64,000 bases of DNA from Psychrobacter raelei (lineage in GTDB: Bacteria > Pseudomonadota > Gammaproteobacteria > Pseudomonadales > Moraxellaceae), in NCBI RefSeq assembly GCF_022631235.3, contig NZ_CP093310.2, positions 1,054,001 through 1,118,000 of the forward strand. Reading direction: 5' to 3'. Of this stretch, positions 18,889 to 26,219 are shown piece by piece. The translations under genes were made by a program, and so were the position numbers. Position 1 is the first letter of the stretch; each line of letters opens with the position of its first letter. The notes under the pieces were generated by a model. The model had not been told where the DNA came from. It saw only the letters and a program-made list of their open reading frames with translations, and did no database searches.

Positions 18889-19704
18889 ATGAGTAACTCT
18901 GCATCGAATGCCCCAAAGCCTGAAGTGATAAGCCCTTTAGAGAAAACCCCCGTGTCGATAGCGCAGCCGGTTAGCTCGGATACTGCGTTGACCATGCTTA
19001 ATCTGGCCAAGCGCTACGGTAAGCGCTGGGTGGTAAAAGATGTGTCATTTAGCGTGGAGCCAGGTCAGGTTGTGGGTTTGTTAGGCCCGAACGGCGCTGG
19101 CAAGACCACCAGCTTTTATATGGTGGTTGGGCTGGTGAATATGGATAAAGGCATGGTAAAGCTTGGCAATCAAGACCTGTCTAAATACGCCATGCATGAG
19201 CGCGCGCGTGCCGGTATTGGTTATCTACCCCAAGAGGCTTCTATTTTTCGTAAGCTGACCGTACGAGAAAACATTCTTGCGATTTTACAAACCCGAAAAG
19301 ACTTAGATAAAGCGGCGCAGGAGCAAGAGCTTAACAAACTCATCGCTGATTTTAGCTTAGAGCATGTGTGCCATTCACTCGGTATGAGTGTGTCAGGGGG
19401 TGAGCGTCGGCGCTGTGAGATTGCACGTGCACTGGCGGCCAATCCGAAGTTTATTTTATTGGATGAGCCCTTTGCTGGTGTTGATCCTATCTCAGTGAGC
19501 GACATCAAAGAAGTGATTGTGGCGCTAAAACGCCGCGGTATTGGGGTGCTGATTACCGACCATAACGTGCGTGAGACGCTGGCGATTTGTGAGCATGCGT
19601 ATATCGTAAGTGAGGGCGCTATTATTGCCCATGGTACCTCAGAGGAGGTGTTAAATAACGAGCTGGTGCAAGAGGTGTATTTAGGCCGCGACTTCCAGGC
19701 TTAG
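18889..19704 (+). CDS. lptB: LPS export ABC transporter ATPase LptB
   Basis: Cytoplasmic ATPase that powers LPS extraction through LptFG. Walker A is [12 protein letters not shown], the Q-loop region has [15 protein letters not shown], the signature is [15 protein letters not shown] and Walker B is [13 protein letters not shown]; the switch His is in [10 protein letters not shown]. At 271 residues it has about 30 extra N-terminal residues compared with E. coli LptB. In many gammaproteobacteria rpoN and hpf follow; here radA follows instead after a 300-base gap. Confidence 0.96.
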   Translation: MSNSASNAPKPEVISPLEKTPVSIAQPVSSDTALTMLNLAKRYGKRWVVKDVSFSVEPGQVVGLLGPNGAGKTTSFYMVVGLVNMDKGMVKLGNQDLSKYAMHERARAGIGYLPQEASIFRKLTVRENILAILQTRKDLDKAAQEQELNKLIADFSLEHVCHSLGMSVSGGERRRCEIARALAANPKFILLDEPFAGVDPISVSDIKEVIVALKRRGIGVLITDHNVRETLAICEHAYIVSEGAIIAHGTSEEVLNNELVQEVYLGRDFQA

Positions 19705-19878
19705 TCGTCACCTATTGTCAGCGGGGGGTCAGCCGGTGGCATCACTATTAAACACAGCCTTTTAGACAATCCGTTATAGATTAAATCAGGCAGATGTCGT
19801 AGACGCATAGGCTTTTTAGCCCGTTGTTTATGGCATGTCCATACTTATTGCTATTTTCATTCTCCTCGCATCCTAAAG

Positions 19879-19908
19879 ATAGCTGGCTGTTACAGGCTGG
19901 CTATTTTT
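19879..19908 (+). terminator. Possible terminator after lptB
   Basis: ATAGCTGGCT (19879-19888) can pair with GGCTGGCTAT (19895-19904) with three wobble pairs, followed by TTTTT. It is 175 bases after lptB. The remainder of 19705-20005 shows no gene. Confidence 0.45.
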
Positions 19909-19958
19909 AACGCCAAAGTTTGTCGCAATCGGCGCATCTTTATTAATCAACCATTTTG

Positions 19959-19978
19959 CATATGAGACGCCTCATATG
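19959..19978. promoter_or_regulatory. Perfect inverted repeat just upstream of radA
   Basis: CATATGAG (19959-19966) and CTCATATG (19971-19978) flank a four-base spacer, ACGC. The repeat ends 27 bases before the radA ATG. It could be a repressor operator or a leader hairpin next to the ribosome site (AAGGGTAG). Confidence 0.6.
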
Positions 19979-20005
19979 TAGCATCACTTACTAAGGGTAG
20001 CGGTT

Positions 20006-21454
20006 ATGGCCAAATCAAAATCAAGTTATGTCTGCCAAAATTGCGGCGCCTATTTTGGTAAATGGGCCGGACAATGCTCTGACTGTGGGGAGTGGAATAC
20101 TCTTGTTGAGGCGCCCAATGTCAGCCTACCGCATCACAATAAGTCGGCGGCTAAAGGCGCTATGGCAGCACATACAGGCCCTAAGGTGTTGGCTGGTGCA
20201 AAGTCTGATCGTATGAATTATTCAGGCTCACAAAGCGGCGTTGTCACGTTAGGCTCAGTCAATGTCACCTTCGATACCCGTCTGCCTACTGGGATTAGTG
20301 AATTTGACCGCGTCCTTGGTGGCGGCTTAGTGGCCGGCTCAGTGGTGCTTATTGGTGGTGACCCTGGTATTGGTAAATCGACCATTTTATTGCAGACAGC
20401 GGCCAATATGGCAGACCCTGAGTCTTTGTCCGGCAGTGCATTGTATGTGACCGGAGAGGAGTCGTTATCGCAAGTGGCCATGCGGGCGCAGCGCTTAGGG
20501 TTATCCAGCGATCACTTAAAGGTCATGACAGAGACCAATGTGGAGACCATCTGCGCAGCACTGACCCAAGAGCAGCCTGCGGTGGCTATTATTGACTCTA
20601 TTCAGACTATTTATACCGATGCCATAAACTCGGCACCCGGGGGCGTCAGTCAAATTCGAGAGTCAGCAGCAATGCTCACCCGCTATGCCAAGCAAACCGG
20701 TACGGCCTTATTCTTGGTAGGTCATGTGACCAAAGAGGGTACGTTGGCTGGGCCACGCGTGCTTGAGCACATGGTGGATACGGTGTTGTATTTCGAGGGT
20801 CAGTCTGATTCTCGCTTTCGTATGATACGTGCAGTAAAAAACCGCTTTGGCGCGGTCAACGAGCTGGGTATTTTTGGAATGACAGATACCGGCCTAAAAG
20901 AAGTGGCCAATCCTTCAGCCATATTCTTAAGTCGTTATGATAAGCCGATATCTGGATCCATTGTCATGGTTAGCCGTGAAGGCACTCGGCCGCTATTGGT
21001 AGAGGTGCAAGCGTTGGTCGATGATTCTGCGGGGCAGCCCAGACGTATGGCATTAGGCCTAGATCCTCAGCGCTTGGCGATGCTACTGGCGGTCATGCAC
21101 CGTCATGGCGGTATACATACCAGCGGACAGGATGTGTATGTCAACGTGGTGGGCGGGGTAAAAGTGATGGAGACCGGCTCAGACTTGGCGGTACTGTTAG
21201 CTTGTGCCTCAAGTATTAAGGAGCGGCCGTTGCCCTCATCTTTGGCGGTATTTGGTGAGGTGGGGTTATCGGGCGAGATACGCCCGGTTCCCAACGGTCA
21301 AGAGCGCCTAAAAGAGGCAATGAAACACGGCTTCACCCACGCCATCGTACCCAAAGCCAATGCCCCAAAAAACCTTATGGGGCAGTTTAAGGGTATGACA
21401 GTGATAACGGCTGATCGCTTGGATGATGCCATTGACCGAGCGTTTGAAATTTAA
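20006..21454 (+). CDS. radA: DNA repair protein RadA
   Basis: RecA-like helicase that drives branch migration during recombination. The N-terminal C4 zinc finger uses Cys10, Cys13, Cys24 and Cys27. Walker A is GGDPGIGKST (117-126), and the RadA-specific KNRFG motif is followed by AVNELGIFGM. The C-terminal third (about 310-482) is the Lon-protease-like domain, with MLLAVMHRHGG, VYVNVVGGVK and AVFGEVGLSGEIRPV. Length 482 is slightly above the usual 455-460. It converges with thiD with only 18 bases between stops and no visible terminator. Confidence 0.96.
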   Translation: MAKSKSSYVCQNCGAYFGKWAGQCSDCGEWNTLVEAPNVSLPHHNKSAAKGAMAAHTGPKVLAGAKSDRMNYSGSQSGVVTLGSVNVTFDTRLPTGISEFDRVLGGGLVAGSVVLIGGDPGIGKSTILLQTAANMADPESLSGSALYVTGEESLSQVAMRAQRLGLSSDHLKVMTETNVETICAALTQEQPAVAIIDSIQTIYTDAINSAPGGVSQIRESAAMLTRYAKQTGTALFLVGHVTKEGTLAGPRVLEHMVDTVLYFEGQSDSRFRMIRAVKNRFGAVNELGIFGMTDTGLKEVANPSAIFLSRYDKPISGSIVMVSREGTRPLLVEVQALVDDSAGQPRRMALGLDPQRLAMLLAVMHRHGGIHTSGQDVYVNVVGGVKVMETGSDLAVLLACASSIKERPLPSSLAVFGEVGLSGEIRPVPNGQERLKEAMKHGFTHAIVPKANAPKNLMGQFKGMTVITADRLDDAIDRAFEI

Positions 21455-21472
21455 GGCGCTGAGTGTTTTAAA

Positions 21473-22267
21473 TTAGCGCTCATAATACGCGTAAAAATGA
21501 TGCACCGGACCATGGCCATGACCGACATTAAGCTCATCTGCATGCGCTAGAGCACCCGTCAGATAAGCTTTGGCCTTAGCACAAGCTAGGCTTAAGCTGT
21601 CTCCTTGACTCCAAAAAGTCGCGATGGCGGCAGATAGGGTGCAGCCAGTGCCGTGGCTGTTTTTAGTAGCGATACGCGCCGCCTCCAGCCACTGACTTTG
21701 ACCCTCTACCCATAACAGATCTGGAGAGTCTGGCTGATTAAGCAGGTGACCGCCTTTTAAAAAGGTGGCGACCCCTAAACGCTCTGCCTGCTCGAGCATC
21801 TGTTCTCGGGTGGTGGCCTCAGCTTCACCCAGTAAATCAGCGGCTTCTGGCAGGTTGGGGGTAATCAGCCCCACTTGGGGCAATAATAGCTCACGCAAGG
21901 CCGCCACCGCATCACTGTCCAGCAATCTATCGCCGCTTTTAGCAACCATGACCGGGTCTAGCACTACCTTGGTGGGTTGGTAAGTCTGAAGCGCTTCTGC
22001 CACACAGCGGATGACCTCAGCGGTACCTAACATTCCAATTTTTACCGCATCGACCTGTACATCGCTAAATACAGAATCTAATTGAGCACGAATTAAGTCA
22101 GTTGGCATCATCTGAATTTGCTGCACACCTTGGGTGTTTTGTGCCACCACGGCGGTGATGACACTCATCGCATAGCTACCATTGGCGCTAATGGCCTTAA
22201 TGTCGGCTTGAATACCGGCGCCGCCTGTACAGTCTGTACCAGCAATAGTTAATACATTTTTAATCAC
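21473..22267 (-). CDS. thiD: Hydroxymethylpyrimidine (phosphate) kinase ThiD
   Basis: Ribokinase-fold enzyme that phosphorylates HMP and HMP-phosphate to the pyrophosphate used by ThiE. Typical segments are LTIAGTDCTGGAGIQADIK, VKIGMLGT, VLDPVMVAKSG and the active-site GTGCTLSAAIA near the C terminus. The GTG start at 22265-22267 has AAGGAG seven bases upstream. Total 264 residues. It is the last gene of thiM-thiE-thiD. Confidence 0.95.
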   Translation of the reverse strand: MIKNVLTIAGTDCTGGAGIQADIKAISANGSYAMSVITAVVAQNTQGVQQIQMMPTDLIRAQLDSVFSDVQVDAVKIGMLGTAEVIRCVAEALQTYQPTKVVLDPVMVAKSGDRLLDSDAVAALRELLLPQVGLITPNLPEAADLLGEAEATTREQMLEQAERLGVATFLKGGHLLNQPDSPDLLWVEGQSQWLEAARIATKNSHGTGCTLSAAIATFWSQGDSLSLACAKAKAYLTGALAHADELNVGHGHGPVHHFYAYYER

Positions 22268-22315
22268 CGCTACGCTCCTTAAAAATTAGGATGGTTATTG
22301 ATAGCCTATCTTATG

Positions 22316-22957
22316 TTATCGCTGTGCTATCAGCAGCTCAGCTGCTTGCTTTGGATCATCGGCTGCACAAATCGCAGAGACTACAGCGATCCCATGACAG
22401 CCTGTTTGGTACACTTGTCTGGCATTAGCATGGTTAATGCCGCCAATGGCCACTGTGGGCAATACGCTGGCCTTGGATAAAGTGCTCAATCCCTCTAAGC
22501 CTATAGGCTCGGCATGATCTTGTTTGGTAGCGGTAGCGAATACAGGGCCTAGTCCGACATAATCGAGCAGATCAAGGTGATGGTGGTGCGTCTGCTGTAA
22601 CTGCGCTAAAGTATTAATAGACAGCCCCAGCCAAGCATCATGGCCTAAAATATTTCGGGCCTGTTCAACACTCAAGTCACCTTGACCGATATGAGCACCA
22701 TCGAGTTTGGCTTTATGTGCAATCTGCACTTTGTCATTGATAACCAAAGGAACACGACCAGCAATGGCCTCTTTAAGCTCACAGGCTGTGGTATACAAGG
22801 CCTCATCGCTGGCGTGTTTGTCACGCAACTGCACTAGGGTCACGCCGCCATCGATGGCAGCAAGCACCGTCTCAATCAGTCCCTTATCAGCGCATAGAGC
22901 GCTATCGGTGACCAAATATAGCGATAAGGCATCGGCAGATTTATTATGTTTATTCAT
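22316..22957 (-). CDS. thiE: Thiamine-phosphate synthase ThiE
   Basis: TIM-barrel enzyme joining HMP-pyrophosphate to thiazole phosphate to make thiamine phosphate. Key segments are LVTDSALC, TLVQLRDK, LVINDKVQIA, DGAHIGQGDL, DYVGLGPVFATATK and VAIGGINHAN. Total 213 residues. Its ATG overlaps the end of thiM by eight bases, so the two are translationally coupled. Confidence 0.95.
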   Translation of the reverse strand: MNKHNKSADALSLYLVTDSALCADKGLIETVLAAIDGGVTLVQLRDKHASDEALYTTACELKEAIAGRVPLVINDKVQIAHKAKLDGAHIGQGDLSVEQARNILGHDAWLGLSINTLAQLQQTHHHHLDLLDYVGLGPVFATATKQDHAEPIGLEGLSTLSKASVLPTVAIGGINHANARQVYQTGCHGIAVVSAICAADDPKQAAELLIAQR

Positions 22958-23750
22958 AAAGCGTTACTCGTGCTTGTTGAGAGACATCGGTTGCCTGTAG
23001 GGCATACAAACTATCGAGGAAGTGGATATAAAAGCTGCCAGGCCCTTGAGCAATCTGCATGGCGTGCTCAGCGGCCTGTCCGTAATAACATAAGGCGGTG
23101 ACAGCCGCTTGTGCCATAGCCTTCTTATTGGCGCCTACAAAGCCGGCTATGAGCGCCGTTAAGGCACAGCCAATTGCGGTGACTTGAGTCATCATAGGAT
23201 GGCCATGATTAATAGCCCAGCGGTTCATGCCATCGGTCACCCAGTCAATCTCTCCGGTAACCACCACTACCTTGGCATATTGGGTCAAGGCTTCAGCTGC
23301 TGCATGGGCTGCCGCCACGCTATCGCCGCTATCGGTGCCCCTGCTTTGACTACTCATACCCGCCAGAGCCAATATTTCTGAAGCATTGCCGCGAATGACA
23401 TCAGGCTGTAGTGACAGTAGCTGCCGGCAAGCTTGTTGCCGAAATGCAGTGGCACCCACAGCGACTGGGTCTAGCACCCAAGGAATGCCTTTGCTGTGTG
23501 CCATCTCGGCCGTGGCCAGCATGCTGTTTAGACGAGTTTGGGTCAGCGTACCGATGTTAATGGCTAGGGCATCAGATAAGCACACAAAGTCAGGGGCTTC
23601 TTGAATGTCATGTACCATAGCAGGCGAGGCGCGACAGGCCAAAAGCACATTGGCAACCGTATTATGGGCAACATCATTGGTGAGGTTATGGACCAAAGCA
23701 GATTGGTCTTTAAAGGCGTGAAAACAAGACTCGATGAATGGTAACTGCAT
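22950..23750 (-). CDS. thiM: Hydroxyethylthiazole kinase ThiM
   Basis: Phosphorylates salvaged 4-methyl-5-hydroxyethylthiazole for ThiE. The start at 23750 has a very strong ribosome site (GGAGGGAAG directly before the ATG) and gives 266 residues; the open frame continues to 23831, but that is riboswitch leader. Recognisable parts are LVHNLTNDVAHNTVANVLLA, WVLDPVAVGAT, VIRGNASEILAL and VTAIGCALTALI with the catalytic Cys. ThiM with ThiD and ThiE but no thiC or thiG nearby indicates that this operon can serve salvage. Confidence 0.94.
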   Translation of the reverse strand: MQLPFIESCFHAFKDQSALVHNLTNDVAHNTVANVLLACRASPAMVHDIQEAPDFVCLSDALAINIGTLTQTRLNSMLATAEMAHSKGIPWVLDPVAVGATAFRQQACRQLLSLQPDVIRGNASEILALAGMSSQSRGTDSGDSVAAAHAAAEALTQYAKVVVVTGEIDWVTDGMNRWAINHGHPMMTQVTAIGCALTALIAGFVGANKKAMAQAAVTALCYYGQAAEHAMQIAQGPGSFYIHFLDSLYALQATDVSQQARVTLYE

Positions 23751-23865
23751 CTTCCCTCCGAATAGGATAAGAGGGCGTTTAGAAACACACAGCATGACGG
23801 CACGCTTATGATAAAGGTGGCAAGTTAACAATCAACCCTTACCCGAAGATGCCGTTATCGCTATA

Positions 23866-23931
23866 CACTCCCTACGCCAGTATAATCTGGATCAGGTTCA
23901 AAGGGTACATCTCAGCCCAAGGGCGCCCCTG
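23866..23931 (-). promoter_or_regulatory. TPP riboswitch (THI element)
   Basis: On the minus strand the aptamer starts with CAGGGGCGCCC (23931 downward). It carries the invariant CTGAGATGTACCC and ACCTGATCCAGATTATAC pieces and ends with GGCGTAGGGAGTG (about 23866-23878). These are the conserved helices of the thiamine pyrophosphate aptamer. About 115 bases separate it from the thiM ATG. I see no strong terminator in between, so control is more likely by blocking the GGAGGG ribosome site. Confidence 0.95.
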
Positions 23932-23963
23932 TGATAACTTAAAAACAAATAAAACAGCTGCTT

Positions 23964-23992
23964 ATCATAGCTAAGATGGCTTTTTTTCACAA
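23964..23992 (-). promoter_or_regulatory. Promoter of the thiM operon
   Basis: Minus-strand TTGTGA (23987-23992) and TATGAT (23964-23969) are 17 bases apart. Transcription would begin near 23957, about 25 bases before the riboswitch. Confidence 0.6.
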
Positions 23993-24066
23993 GGGTTTGA
24001 GCGGCCTATCTTGCTCAGCTTTTTTAAACTTAGAGCTTTGAAGTTGCCGACTCAAAAATTGGGCAT

Positions 24067-24100
24067 AAAAAAAAGACCTGCCGTTTACGGTGCAGATCTT
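24067..24100 (-). terminator. Intrinsic terminator of rlpA
   Basis: Read on the minus strand, AAGATCTGC (24100-24092) pairs with GCAGGTCTT (24081-24073) with one wobble pair. A run of eight T follows. It lies about 115 bases after the rlpA stop. Confidence 0.8.
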
Positions 24101-24216
24101 CTTTTGATCCTGGTTTTAGCCCACCAGGCCGCTTATCGACAAGCGTAAATTTATCACCCTGACTTGATTTAGCAACTGTACTTTTAAAAACCAGCAGCTT
24201 ACTAAGATTAGCAGGA

Positions 24217-24813
24217 TTAAGGTGAACCCACTCTTTCAATGGTCACATTGGCAATACCACGGCTTACCAAACCGATCTGCTTAGCAGCAGCATAAGATAA
24301 ATCCAACACACGGTTACCATGGTAAGGACCACGGTCATTCACTTTGACTACCACGCTCTTACCGTTACCTTTGTTGGTGACACGTAAGTAAGTATTAAAA
24401 GGCAAAGAGGGGTGTGCTGCGGTTAATGAGTTCATATCAAAGCGCTCACCACTGGCAGTCTTTCTGCCATGGAACTTGCCACCGTACCAAGAGGCACGAC
24501 CACTTTGTTTGAATTTGTTAACAGCATTTGAGGCTACTAACGTTAAATGAGATAACACATCATCGTTATCTTGGCTAACTTTACTACCTTTGGCATCCAT
24601 CAATGAGCTGCTGGCAGCTAAAGAGGAGGGCTCAAAGGAGGTTTGTAATAAAGAGGTGGGTTGGCTTTTTTTGCGTGCTAACTCGTTGAGTACACTGTCG
24701 ATATCGCTTGGGCTTTTAACGCTGATAGTTTGCTTAGAATCCGTAGCGTGAGCCAGATTAGTGGCTCCTACCATGCATGCTAGCGCACATAGAGCTGATG
24801 TGAATTTCTTCAT
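24217..24813 (-). CDS. rlpA: RlpA-family double-psi beta-barrel protein
   Basis: Exported protein of 198 residues. The signal peptide MKKFTSALCALACMVGATNLAHA probably ends after AHA (residue 23); a Cys at 14 makes a lipoprotein form possible but the lipobox is poor. After a Ser-rich linker (about 30-100) comes the RlpA domain (about 105-195): GRASWYGGKFHGRKTASGE, AAHPSLPFNTYLRVTN, VKVNDRGPY and LDLSYAAAKQIGL. The Asp in NDRGP and the His-containing loop are those linked to glycan cleavage in the RlpA family. There is no SPOR domain, unlike E. coli RlpA. Its substrate here is not known. Confidence 0.85.
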   Translation of the reverse strand: MKKFTSALCALACMVGATNLAHATDSKQTISVKSPSDIDSVLNELARKKSQPTSLLQTSFEPSSLAASSSLMDAKGSKVSQDNDDVLSHLTLVASNAVNKFKQSGRASWYGGKFHGRKTASGERFDMNSLTAAHPSLPFNTYLRVTNKGNGKSVVVKVNDRGPYHGNRVLDLSYAAAKQIGLVSRGIANVTIERVGSP

Positions 24814-25054
24814 AATTGCCTCGTAAGCATTTATCTTAAGTAATGGAAACTCAAAAGATTATGCATTTACTATAAAAATACTACTTAATTAAATAGCTTA
24901 AATAAAAATGGGTTAAATAAAAAATACTTACCTAAATTGTTAACATTGGCTATAAAACCATAGGAGGTAAAGATACACACGAAGTGTCACATTTAGATTT
25001 GCCAATGTTATATTTTTGTAACTTAACATTAAGCAAAGGGGATTTGCAAGTGAC

Positions 25055-25124
25055 GCTAGAGTTCAACTTTATAGATAATAGACCATTTTTTGATCTATGA
25101 ATAGTAAAAATATTGAACTCTAGC
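25055..25124. repeat. 70-base palindromic element after greA
   Basis: Perfect 12-base terminal inverted repeats GCTAGAGTTCAA (25055-25066) and TTGAACTCTAGC (25113-25124) enclose 46 AT-rich bases that contain a smaller ATAGA/TCTAT pairing. It starts 42 bases after the greA stop and has no T-run, so it is not a normal terminator. No target duplication is visible at the ends. It could be a miniature mobile palindrome or an mRNA-stabilising stem. The other bases of 24814-25165 show no gene. Confidence 0.7.
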
Positions 25125-25165
25125 TAAATAAAGGACGCAATAAATTAAAATTTATTGGTTAAGCT

Positions 25166-25642
25166 TTACTGATAAATAACTTCGATAATTTCAAATTCTA
25201 CCAGGCCGCTTGGGGTCTCAATACGTGCCTCATCACCCTCTGATTTACCGATTAAACCTCGAGCAATAGGGGAGTTGACGGAGATTTTGTTGTTCTTAAA
25301 GTCTGCCTCATCATCGCCCACAATCTGATAGCGCTTTTGCTCTTCAGTGTCTAGGTTTTCGATAACCACAGTCACACCAAATACGACGCGGCCCTCACGT
25401 GGTAAGGTAGCCGGATCAATAACTTGAGCGCCAGAGAGTTTGGCTTCAATGTCACGAATACGGGCTTCACAAAAACCTTGTTGCTCACGGGCGGCGTGGT
25501 ATTCTGCATTTTCTTTTAAGTCGCCATGTTCGCGCGCTTCAGCAATCGCAGCCGTGATGCGCGGACGATCTACGCTTTTGAGTTGCTTAAGCTCGGCTTC
25601 TAACGCAGCATGTCCTTGCGGAGTCATTGGGTAACGTTGCAT
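25166..25642 (-). CDS. greA: Transcription elongation factor GreA
   Basis: Enters the RNA polymerase secondary channel and stimulates cleavage of backtracked RNA. The N-terminal coiled coil (about 1-75) includes [17 protein letters not shown] and [21 protein letters not shown], whose acidic tip holds the Asp and Glu that act at the active site. The C-terminal FKBP-like domain has [24 protein letters not shown]. Length 158 is standard. GAGGAAG lies five bases before the ATG. It is downstream of carA-carB, as in many proteobacteria. Confidence 0.97.
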   Translation of the reverse strand: MQRYPMTPQGHAALEAELKQLKSVDRPRITAAIAEAREHGDLKENAEYHAAREQQGFCEARIRDIEAKLSGAQVIDPATLPREGRVVFGVTVVIENLDTEEQKRYQIVGDDEADFKNNKISVNSPIARGLIGKSEGDEARIETPSGLVEFEIIEVIYQ

Positions 25643-25797
25643 ATCATCTTCCTCATATACATATATGGATGAATAAATTAATAAACAAAAAACACCCCAG
25701 CACTCATCACTAAGAGGGTGCTGTTGGTGTCAGGCTTAGGTTAAGTTGTGTGTCGACATTCTATTTTCAGCGCTGAGCTAAAAAAAGACGACTTATA

Positions 25798-25840
25798 ACA
25801 AAAATTGCTAACCGAAGCTGTCGATTAGCAATTAAAAAAA
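25798..25840 (-). terminator. Terminator, probably of carAB
   Basis: ATTGCTAA (25804-25811) pairs with TTAGCAAT (25825-25832) over eight bases. On the minus strand a T-run of five follows; the A/T runs on both sides could also allow termination in the other direction. It lies 390 bases after carB. The gap 25643-26219 otherwise holds no gene that I can see. Confidence 0.65.
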
Positions 25841-26141
25841 ACATAAGGTGGTACGTTATCAAGCCAGTATATTAATGTTGAACAAAAAGCGACTGCTTAA
25901 TAACAAGCCTAGAGTTATTAGCCTAAACTTTTTAGGGCAATAAGTCCACTTTTATATCAGGGTTTTCACATCAATAACGGTATCATATAAATGATAAGAG
26001 GTCTTATTATAAAAGCTCATCTTGGTTTGTATCGCTAAATTTTGTTACCGGCGACTGCCATGAGCTGTGACAATTTAGAGCCATCACAACACACAACAGC
26101 CACCCGCGAAACTGACGTTTTAGCTTTCAGTTTATAGTAGT

Positions 26142-26167
26142 CAAGCAGCTCACTTAATAGCTGCTTG
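26142..26167 (-). other. Hairpin in the carB 3' region
   Basis: CAAGCAGCT (26142-26150) and AGCTGCTTG (26159-26167) form a perfect nine-base stem with an eight-base loop 53 bases after the carB stop. No T-run follows, so it is more likely an RNA-end stabiliser than a terminator. Confidence 0.5.
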
Positions 26168-26219
26168 CAACCCGTTGGCTTTATAAGTCTACTTTTGGCA
26201 GCTTTAATCAGACCAGTGA

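Noticed and set aside
23751..23831. N-terminal extension of thiM
   Set aside because: The extension lies in the riboswitch leader; the strong GGAGGG site marks the ATG at 23750.
24030..24239. Minus-strand frame of 69 codons after rlpA
   Set aside because: It overlaps the rlpA end and runs across the rlpA terminator hairpin.
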